Shown piece after piece: positions 56,001 to 64,000 of a stretch of DNA of 64,000 bases. Within the stretch, counting starts at the first letter, position 1; each line of letters opens with the position of its first letter. The stretch is from Delphinus delphis (taxonomy: Eukaryota; Chordata; Mammalia; Artiodactyla; Delphinidae). The DNA lies in the NCBI RefSeq assembly GCF_949987515.2, contig NC_082687.1, positions 119,331,838 through 119,395,837 on the forward strand. Reading direction: 5' to 3'. A program made the translations under genes and the position numbers. The notes under the pieces are model-generated. The model was not told the origin of the DNA. It worked only from the letters and a program-made list of their open reading frames with translations, and ran no database searches.

Positions 56001-57369
56001 TCTATGTTTTAGACATGGTGTTCTCACAGTTTGGGCAGGTAAACACTGACTACAGCAATTATTATACAACTTAAATTAGCTTCCTAGAAATGACTTCCAA
56101 TGCTTCTTTTATATGAAAAACTTGTATGCTATTAGACTCTCTTGGTGGATCTCTTAGTAGCTGTGGACTGGAGAGAGTTCTTGAGCCTATTGAGTTTGCC
56201 CTGCAGCCATTATTTTCCTAGGGAAACCCAGACAAAGATTGAAATGGTAATTCTGAGATGCTTGATCATCTACCATGTGCCTGCAATCACTAATGTGTTT
56301 GGCCCATGTCTTGCCCATTGGTTTGTGCCTTAAAGTAGGGAGGAGAGTCCCTTGCTACCAGAAGCTTAAAATACTTTAACTACTTTAAGCCTTTAAACTA
56401 TAGGTTAAATCTTCTGATCTTTATATTAATCCCTGTGCAGAGGAGTAGCCAGTTCAAAGTTCCAGCAATAAAGATAGCATTATTTGTATTGATAGTATCC
56501 CAGATAAGGCAGGCAGTCCGGCGAGAAACAGGTGGCATTAATTCCAGTGAGATCTGTCATAAGTCCAATTTAAGGCTCTTGTTATGAGGAGGAGACATAG
56601 TGCAGTTGCAATCACAACAGAGTTTAATAACAGATTAAATGCATTGACCAAGGAGCATCAATCACTAGGTATATTTCTTGATTCAAGAAGTCACTTATTT
56701 GTTGGGCTTACCCTTCAGATGATATAGTTGTGAAAGAAAGAGGAGCAGAAATCCCTTCCCATTGCTTATTTTTATTTTTAATGGTGGTGACACATTTGGT
56801 TTAATATCTTATTAAATATGTTAGGTGGGTCAGGACAAGAGGAAAAATGCAGGAGTAGATAGATATAATTGTGTCCCCTGCTCATAGAATGTGGTTTGAT
56901 TCATCAAGCAGATATTGTGGCTCAGGATTGTATAATAAAGAAAAGGATCTGGAGACAGTGATGGAGCCCTCAAAGTGGAGGTAAGACACCCAATTCTGGA
57001 GGAGACACAGTAAGAGAGGCCAGGAGAGGAGTGTGTGCTCAATGCCAAGGTTGGAAAGGCTCTTTCATGGAGTAATTATGGTTTTCAAGCTCTCCAACTG
57101 GGAAGAAAAGATTTTCCATTTGCTTCCTTCTGCTTAACGGATACATGGAAGGGGAAGAAAAGTGGCCTTCCCTAAGCTCTGGCTCTTGTGAGGAAACAAT
57201 GTGTCTTCCTTACTGTAAGTTTCCCTCTTTTTTGTGTATTTATCTTGGTGTTTTAACATGATGCTTCTATATGATATGAAACAAACAAATCATCTTCATA
57301 ATTACTTATTCATCATCCTGAACAATTTTCCACCAGAGTATTGTTTTAAAAACAAAAAGTAGTCTTGCA
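56001..57369. other. Unassigned sequence
   Basis: About 1.4 kb with no recognised repeat or gene. Open frames are short (63 codons at 56142-56333, 72 codons antisense at 56830-57048) and show no conserved motif. It may hold diverged repeats below my recognition. Confidence 0.3.
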
Positions 57370-58010
57370 CTCCTAGGAAAACATTGATTGTTCTATAGCC
57401 ATGGCAATAACCAGCAAAGCTAGTTAAACCTGTATAATAGATCAATGTCAACTTGCTTCAATGAACACGCCTCTGAAAGCCAACCAACCAGGGGCACCCT
57501 TGCAACTTTGAAAGTCAGCCAGTCAGCAGACAACCTGCTCTAGAAAACATGCTTCTAAGGCTGAGGTCAACACACTATCAACACATTCTCCTGTGGAAGC
57601 AACACAACCGTTTCTCTCAGACTGATATCTACCCACTCCTGCCCCTGAAACAGATACACACTTGAACAAATTCTTCCCCCCAAACCCTATATAAAATCAC
57701 CACTTCACTTAATGAGCCTTTGCCTATTCAGTCTAGTTCTTCCTTACTTAAGTAATCAGTAAATTCAGCTTCAGTTTTCATTTCAGATATTTTTTACTAT
57801 CTTTATTAGAGTAGAATTGCTTTACATTGTTATGTTAGTTGCTGCTGTAAAACAAAGTGAATCAGCTATACGTATATGCCCTCCCTCTATTCGTACTTCT
57901 CTTCATAATTGAATGAATCTTTTATCTTTTACTTTCATTTCATATTTTGAGTGGTGGCCTCACCGATTCAGACTTCATTTGAAATGCTCCACAGTGACAC
58001 TTTTGTTATG
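57370..58010 (+). mobile_element. Possible endogenous retroviral LTR remnant
   Basis: A TATA-like box (CCTATATAAAATC) at about 57687 and, about 85 bases later, an AGTAAA/AATTCAG-type poly-A signal region (agtaatcagtaaattcagc) resemble LTR U3-R-U5 order. Cysteine/lysine-coding frames are absent. The right part (gagtggtggcctcaccgatt) continues after the L1 insertion at 57786-57942. No partner LTR or internal genes were seen. Family unknown. Confidence 0.45.
57776..57952 (-). mobile_element. Short L1 3' fragment with target-site duplication
   Basis: Insert 57786-57942 is the reverse complement of an L1 3' end (ttgctttacattgttatgtt, gtgaatcagctatacgtata). Direct repeats TTTCATTTCA lie at 57776-57785 and 57943-57952. 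It splits the LTR-like sequence. Confidence 0.78.
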
Positions 58011-58019
58011 ACACCTAGA

Positions 58020-58200
58020 GCCTTGGAAAAAGTGTTAAATTTGGTTCTAGATTTTACTGTGCCAGTAGTTTGGTGTATATTAGATATTAGATGAAGCTCT
58101 TTCTCCCACAAGCATCTGTTTCTTTATCTGTAAAAATAAGGGGATCAACTAGATGACCCTTATCTTCCTTTAACTTAAATATTGCATGTCCTGCTTCTTG
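58020..58200 (+). repeat. MIR-like SINE remnant
   Basis: The text catctgtttctttatctg, then aaaataaggggatcaactag, agrees with the tail half of a MIR-type element. Weak. Confidence 0.4.
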
Positions 58201-58289
58201 TAAAGCCCAACATGACTTGATTATTTTTCTCTACTCCTACATGTTTATAAAGGCCGATTTCAGATATCTTAACATCAACATATGTCAAT

Positions 58290-58555
58290 AACTGACATCT
58301 CAAAGCAGCAGCAATAGCTTACATATATTGAGTACTTACATGTCAAGCACTGTTCTAATTAAATACTTTATATGTATTTACTCATTTGATTATCATAAAA
58401 AACCTCAACAAGGAACTATTATTATTATTCCTATCTTGTTTATGAAGAAATGCAGGCATAGATAAGTTAAGAAACTTGCCCCAAAAGCACACAGGTAATA
58501 ATTACTAAAACCAGGACTTAAGCCAGACTGTCTTGATTCAGAGCCAGATTTTGGT
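58290..58555 (-). repeat. MIR SINE, nearly complete
   Basis: Reverse MIR in full order: atattgagtacttacatgtc, attatcataaaaaacctcaa, attattattattcctatctt, gcaggcatagataagttaag and ttgccccaaaagcacacagg. About 265 bp. Confidence 0.85.
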
Positions 58556-60684
58556 TAAAATAAACTATAGAAATAGAGAATGGTGCTTAACTATTCTCTA
58601 TTCCCTACAACAATATAGACTTTTATTTTAGAATTTCTTCCTGTTGAGTCTTTTCATTGGTTGTTCCCAGCTATCTTCCAGAAAAATCAGAATCGTTATT
58701 GTCCATTACCATCATACATTCATGAGGTTTATTATTTTGTATATTTTCAACCTTTAAATATCTGAATAATTTAACGAATGTAAACTTAAATTAAGACTCA
58801 TTTTGTGTGTGTGCATATATATATGGATATACACATGGCTATACATATGTATGGCCTCTAAATCTAATTGTAAAAAAGAACTAACGAAAGAAAACATTAG
58901 TATCTCTAAATTCCTATTTACACTCCCTCAAGCAATAATTTAACATGTAATGCAATTCATTTTGAAATAGCTTCACTTTGCTTTGTAGCTGTTCTGTGCT
59001 GCAGGAAAGTAAAGTGTATTTATTTTGCTTTTAATAAATGGCACTGGTAACTCAAAGAAAGAAGTCATCTGTCAATAAAATTTCAAATCATGTTTAGAGT
59101 ACACATCTCCTAGCCTGCACCATTTTTTAATCAAAAGAGATCTTTGAAAGTAGCACTAGAAGTTTAATAAGACCAGAACATTCCGGCCCTACTTCCACCC
59201 TAGTCTTCTAAATCTAGCTTACTGCTTCCACTGTTTCAGATAAATATTTTAGTAAACTTACTAACAAATTTCTTCAAATAAATCACATAATAGTGTAGTG
59301 CCATTCACAGAAAAATTACTGTTTATTCATCTCTAGAGAGGGAAATTAAACACTCTGGTACAATAACTGAAATTTTGTTTATCTCTTCATAACTACTTTC
59401 AATTACCTGCATGTATTCTTTTAAATTCCAAACAAGGCTGCTACCCAGTACTGTTCCAGACAGTTCTGTGGCCTTCAAAATACCAAATAAATTTAATATT
59501 ATCCTAAGGACATGGTGAGCACAGATAAATACATGTTATGCATTCAGAGACCAAATGGACATTATAGTCTAGGGAAATTTGTGAAACTTAAATTTAACAT
59601 GACATGCCTTTGAAGAATGTATATCAGATGATTTCTTTGGCTTAATTAAACATTTTTAAACACTGAGGCTTGCACATAATGAAAGACCAGGTTTGTACAT
59701 AACAAAACACTTCCTGGGTATTTGAGTGAAACAGTTCAAATGAAATAGCATGCTTCATTGAACATAAAATCCCATGGATTGTGAGATACATTCCAACTTC
59801 AAGGATGTTAAAATATATATTTTTTAAAGTCTATGTTAAAATTGATAAAACATAGTATTTAAAAATCTAGAAAACAATGTTGGTCTTTCAAAGGACTGGG
59901 ACAGGTGCCAGACTTAGAAGATATTTTTATTAGGTGGGTCACCATAGAGATAATTTCTTGATCTAGTAGGAAATTATTCCATGGCTGTCCACATTTAGAA
60001 GAGCTGTAATTTTCACTGCGAAGGGCCACAGTGATTATTACTATTATTTTATGTACATCATGAATTATATAGCTCATATTTCTCTCTTTAAAAAGAACAA
60101 ATATAAGGCAATAAAAGGCAAGAAACAAGAACCATGCATGTGCCTCGGCCTGTTGAATCCCTCTTAGTAACTTACTATGTGCCTTTGGAACTGTACTCAC
60201 TTATGGCCTCCTCTTGCTTTAAGCTTGTACCCCCATTTCACTATATTTTCTTGGTAGCGCTTTATGTCTTTGATAAGCCTTCTTAAATCTTGTTTTGTTA
60301 CAACATGAGATATAAACATACACACTGAGAATGTATTATACTCATAATGAGTTGTAAATTTTATGAAGAAGCCTCCAGGTCAGTACATCAGAAATGAATG
60401 GAATAACTTTTTTTTTAGAAAAGATATTGATATAAGCCATTATGAAAATAGAAACAGATGTTCTCTTTCATTTTCTATTCTGCCACTTTCTACCTGTTTG
60501 CCTGCCCCTACCACCAAAACCTAATATACACATTTTGAAAGAATAGCAAAATTCAATTAGAAAATTCTATTAGTTAAGATGGTGACAAATGTTTTAAGAG
60601 AATTTAAAAAATTTCCTTCTGTAATTAGAGAATTAAAAGTAGTTTAAATTCCTTAAAATGTTTCCCACAGGAATCAAATTCCTT
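58556..60684. other. Mostly non-repetitive AT-rich sequence
   Basis: No gene is supported. A short TATA/TACA-rich simple patch lies at 58800-58850. The 113-codon antisense frame 59859-60200 includes a hydrophobic stretch (FLFLAFYCLIFVLF) but has no family similarity I recognise and no promoter or splice context. Confidence 0.35.
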
Positions 60685-61074
60685 AAAACACTGATTCCCA
60701 GGCTTCCCTGGTGGCACAGTGGTTGAGAATCTGCCTGCCAATGCAGGGGATATGGGCTCGAGCCCTGGTCTGGGAAGATCCCACATGCCGTGGAGCAGCT
60801 AAGCCCGGGCGCCATAACTACTGAGCCTGCGCTCTAGAGCCCATGAGCCACAACTACTGAGCCTGCATGCCACAACTACTGAAGCCTGTGCTCCTAGAGC
60901 CCGTGTTCCGCAATAAGAGAAGCCACTGCAATGATAAGCCCGTGCACCGCAACAAAGAGTAGCCCCCACTCGCTGCAGCTAAAGAAAGCCCGTGGGCAGC
61001 AACAAAGACCCAACGTAGCCAAAAATAAATAAATAAAATAGATAAATTTATTTTTTAAAAAAAACACTGAGTCC
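60685..61074 (+). mobile_element. CHR-1-type SINE, full length, with target-site duplication
   Basis: SINE 60699-61060, longer than the other copies: a tRNA-derived head (A box at about 60709, B box at about 60756 as GGCTCGAGCCC), then a body with repeated CACAACTACTGAGCCTG-type units and a (AAAT)n tail. Flanking repeats AAAACACTGATTCC (60685-60698) and AAAACACTGAGTCC (61061-61074) match at 13 of 14 bases. Confidence 0.93.
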
Positions 61075-61224
61075 TTGGATGTAAACAACTTTCCTAGCAA
61101 GCACCTCATGAAGCTGTAGAAATTATTTCTTTATAAAGAGTCATAAGCTAATCTTTATAATAATTTCTACATTTCATGTTGATCTGAAAAAAACTGGAGA
61201 ATCAAATAGTATAACATATGACCA

Positions 61225-61430
61225 ACAATTATTAGATATCTGTATTGTACTAGGTACTCTACATAAATAATTTAATCTTCACAGCACACCTATAAAATTG
61301 TTACCGTTTTCCTCATTTCACATAAAAGAAAACAGAAGTTTTGAGGGATTAAGCAAAATGTGCAAGATCACATAGCGAGTAGTGATTTAACAAAATTTCA
61401 AGCCCATATCTGTTTGACCCAAGATCTACA
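61225..61430 (-). repeat. MIR SINE, minus orientation
   Basis: Reverse MIR: taggtactctacataaataa, cctcatttcacataaaagaa, agggattaagcaaaatgtgc and caagatcacatagcgagtag. The 5' head is partly lost. Confidence 0.8.
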
Positions 61431-62179
61431 TTCTTTGTTCTTCAGCACATGGATGGCCAATATAATAATGGTGTTATGACTTCCAGAAGGCATCTCTACT
61501 TTGCCCTAGTTTTCTTAGGAAATATACATTAAGGCACAAACTATTAGCTGGCTGGCAGATCTCAGGAGAATCTCTTGATGATATGGTACCCATGCACTAA
61601 GCAAGTTCCTGAGCCAAATTCTCCAGCCCAATTCAGAAGCACAAAAATTCTCAACAGATCTATAAACTGAATTTTGCTAGTTTTATTTCAATAACATCCA
61701 CATGGACTAATGGCAGGAAGGCACAAGAGATGGGGATAAGGGAGGGAAAATTATCAGGAGAGACTGAGCACCTCAGCACCTTCAACAGAACTTTCGCTTC
61801 TATCCTAAGTGCCTGCCTCCCCACAATATGATCATGTGGGGCAAAGAAAGAGAATTTTATTTCTCCTTAAATTTTGAAATATCTTATATATACATAAAAG
61901 TATAAAAATAATATAATAAATTATGAATGTATTTACCTCACCAGTAAAGAAATAAAATGTGACAAATACAGTCACAGATAGAGTTGGAGTCCCTTTTTAC
62001 CTTTTACAAAGGCATCACCCTTCCTTCCTCCTCAAAAGTAATGACTATCCTGAATTTTGTGCCTACCTTCATAGTCTCATCAAGTAACTTAATAAGCCTT
62101 AATACATAGTTTACTTTCGGATTTTGCATACAATTTTATAAAATTTTGTATGAAATTCTTGTAAATTTTGTATAGACAC
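61431..62179. other. Unassigned sequence
   Basis: No gene or repeat recognised. A T/A-rich patch lies at 61860-61925. Confidence 0.3.
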
Positions 62180-62450
62180 TTGCAGTAGGCAACTTCCAAT
62201 GTGACTCCCAGTGACCCCCCACGTGTTGATATTCACATCCTTGTGAAACACCTTCCCTGTGAAACTGGGCTGAACCTAGTGACTTACCTCTAAAGAAAAG
62301 AATATAGCAATAGTGATGGAACATCACTTCCATGATAAGGATGCAAAAGACTGTGACTTACAACTGGCTAATGCTCTCTTATGCTGACATTTTCTGTTGC
62401 CTTCTTTCTCACTTGTTCTAATAAAACAAGCTGCCACATAGATGCACTAT
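62180..62450 (+). mobile_element. MaLR-type LTR, left part
   Basis: The order actgggctgaacctagtgac, aatagtgatggaacatcact and ttctcacttgttctaataaa corresponds to the first half of a MaLR LTR (MLT1/MST group). The rest may continue at 63130, with an L1 fragment between; whether they are one element is not certain. Confidence 0.55.
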
Positions 62451-62829
62451 GGATAGAACCACTTGGCAACAAAAGCTCGGTGGAATTTAAAGGTTCCAGA
62501 TCCTTGAGCCACCTGAACCCAACTAAATGTCTCCATTCCAGTTGCCATTTTCCCTCTCTTTCTGTATCAATGTTCTAACTCTTACATAAGAGTCCTGACA
62601 AGCCTGTAATTTAGCAGCACTCAAGATCAGACTCATGTCTGTTTTTTGGCTATACTAGCCCTAGAGCTACAAAAAATAAACTTTTTTGAGGTCAATCATT
62701 GTAATGCTGGTCCTCTGACTATCTCATCAGCAAAGAATTTAAAACTCTTAACCTATCTTAAGTGCTGTCAGAAATATCCAGCCCATCTCACAGTTTTGTA
62801 TTCTTTATTCCTATTAAAATACAACAGCC
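62451..62829. other. Unassigned sequence
   Basis: No gene is supported; the frames at 62381-62578 (65 codons) and 62646-62864 (72 codons) lack motifs. It may include further LTR sequence. Confidence 0.25.
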
Positions 62830-63015
62830 ACTGGATAATAATGTATAGTACAGCTACTGTATAACACAGGGAACTCTACTCAATATTCTGTGATAACCTA
62901 TATGAGAAAAGAATCTAAAAAGAATGAATATATGTATATATATAACTGAATCACTTTGCTGTAGACCTAAAACTAACACAACATTGTAAATCAACTCTAC
63001 TCCAATAAAATTAAC
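62830..63015 (+). mobile_element. L1 3' fragment
   Basis: Plus-strand L1 3' end: ataacacagggaactctact, aatattctgtgataacctat and acacaacattgtaaatcaac, with a short A-rich end (caataaaattaac). About 185 bp, no long tail. Confidence 0.82.
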
Positions 63016-63129
63016 ACACACCACACACCAGCCAGCTGGTTTGCCAAAGACCTGCATTCCAGATGACCACACATAATGAGTAAAGTAAATGTTTGGCACT
63101 GTATGTCATTATTACTAGTATCCTATTTC
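63016..63129. other. Unassigned sequence with a CA-rich patch
   Basis: A CACACCACACACC patch at about 63017-63030 follows the L1 end. The rest is not recognised. Confidence 0.3.
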
Positions 63130-63293
63130 CGAGGCTATAGGGTCATCACAGCTTTCAAGCCATTCAGACCAGAGAAGCAACCTGACCTGCTAGCACCCTG
63201 ATCTCAGACTTCTAGCCTCCAGAACTGTGAGGAATAAATGTCTGTTGTTTATTAGTCACCCAGTCTACTTTGTTATAACAGCCCAAACTTACT
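63130..63293 (+). mobile_element. MaLR-type LTR, right part
   Basis: The sequence gcaccctgatctcagacttc, tagcctccagaactgtgagg, aataaatgtctgttg and cacccagtctactttgttat is the typical 3' half of an MLT1/MST LTR with its AATAAA site. It ends at about 63290 (acttactaag). Confidence 0.7.
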
Positions 63294-63689
63294 AAGAAAG
63301 GAAAGAACAAAAATCTCATTACTTTTAGATGATAACATTATCTACACATCAGTGCTTCTCAAATTTTCCATGGTAAGAATCAGCTTTTTTCCCTGATCTC
63401 TCACAGACTGAGCTTGTAAAATACAATAGAATCTTGAGAAAAAGAAAAATAAAGACATACAAAATACAAACCAAAATTTTTATTGTTAGATTCTGCAGAT
63501 ATATAATTACCCTATCAAAGTACTATGAAAGTTTCTTACCTCTTACTCTCAATTTCTTATCTCATTGCAGACCAGTAACAAACAGTTTGGGAACTAGCAC
63601 TGGCTCATGAAACACACACATTACATTGAGTAACACACAGAAAAAATTTAAATCTATGTCAGATTCTTAGAATAAGAGAATTTAGCAAC
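63294..63689. other. Unassigned sequence
   Basis: No recognised gene or repeat. Confidence 0.3.
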
Positions 63690-63845
63690 AGAGCTGCCTT
63701 TAAAATCAACATACAAAATCAATTATATTTATACACATCAGCAACAAACAAAAACAAGATATCTACAAATAATATAATAAAGATATCTAGAGAAAATTTG
63801 GAATGTTTATTGAGATATATTAAAGAACTAAATAAAGCCACATTT
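63690..63845 (+). mobile_element. Old L1 ORF2 fragment
   Basis: The text aaaatcaacatacaaaatca and ttatatttatacacatcagc matches the ORF2 stretch just after the FADD region ([18 protein letters not shown]). It is short, decayed and ends before 63850. Confidence 0.5.
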
Positions 63846-64000
63846 ATTGATACACAGAATATATTTTGTTTTAGTGTTAATTCTTCACCAATTGGTTTAT
63901 AAATTCAAATGTGAAACTCCTCTTTCATCCAGGTATTGATAATTTGGGCTCTTTCTCCCATCCTCCTTACCCCCCTCCCTTCTACTTTCTCTCTCAATCA
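63846..64000. other. Unassigned sequence to window end
   Basis: AT-rich, then C/T-rich at the very end. Nothing recognised. Confidence 0.3.

Noticed and set aside
57370..58010. Intact endogenous retrovirus
   Set aside because: No gag, pol or env reading frames and no second LTR are visible; at most a solo LTR remnant.
59859..60200. 113-codon minus-strand frame with a hydrophobic stretch
   Set aside because: A single hydrophobic segment in AT-rich DNA is common by chance. No family similarity seen.

Overview
The window is nuclear DNA from a mammal, most likely a cetacean. The main clue is six copies of a tRNA-derived SINE whose head begins GGCTTCCCTGGTGGCGCAGTG, the CHR family of whales, dolphins and hippopotamus, plus one related shorter tRNA-derived SINE. 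They lie among L1 elements of the cetartiodactyl type. I saw no primate Alu, ruminant BovB/Bov-tA, pig PRE1 or carnivore tRNA-Lys SINE. The species cannot be fixed from sequence alone. The DNA is AT-rich, and I found no CpG island, no convincing exon of a host gene and no structural RNA gene. Every long protein-like reading frame I could interpret is a decayed L1 ORF1 or ORF2, a SINE read-through, or the antisense of one of these. Summing the segments listed, L1-derived DNA is roughly two thirds of the window.

Layout. 1-11 kb: a stack of minus-strand L1 copies (called A, B, C, D), several with internal deletions and nested in each other. 11-14.4 kb: older sequence with MIR SINEs, MER5-type hAT miniature elements and unassigned DNA. 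14.4-20.2 kb: an old minus-strand L1 (E) broken by a plus-strand L1 3' fragment, a second L1 (F) and a CHR SINE, three insertions with visible target-site duplications. 20.2-28.1 kb: a nearly full-length minus-strand L1 (G) with two CHR SINEs, then an L1 fragment (H). At about 28082 the orientation flips to a plus-strand, nearly full-length L1 (I, to 33.26 kb). 33.3-36.2 kb: mostly non-repetitive DNA. 36.2-37.4 kb: an L1 with a 5' inversion (J), a textbook twin-priming product, followed by a CHR SINE. 37.6-43.7 kb: a plus-strand L1 with both ends present (K), its endonuclease region split by a CHR SINE. 43.7-44.5 kb: possible retrocopy remnant and a short tRNA-derived SINE. 44.6-50.0 kb: an older L1 with both ends present (L) and an imperfect target-site duplication. 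50-64 kb: older DNA with an ancient mammalian repeat, a MaLR-type LTR holding a 102-bp tandem duplication, two TA-flanked miniature DNA transposons, a larger Tigger/MER2-like transposon, further MIR copies, a CHR-1 SINE with a perfect-looking duplication, LTR fragments and non-repetitive stretches.

Function. All L1 copies have stops, frameshifts, deletions or insertions, so none looks able to move by itself. Conserved protein motifs (QETH and SDH in the endonuclease, FADD in reverse transcriptase) survive in pieces and identify the parts. The SINEs are non-coding and depend on L1 proteins for movement; their A-rich tails and L1-type target duplications fit that. I did not find a new gene system. 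The most interesting signals are structural: the head-to-head L1 inverted repeat near 28 kb, the twin-priming inversion near 36.5 kb, the repeated fusion of ORF2 reverse transcriptase to upstream L1 sequence at similar points, and the TA-flanked DNA transposons.
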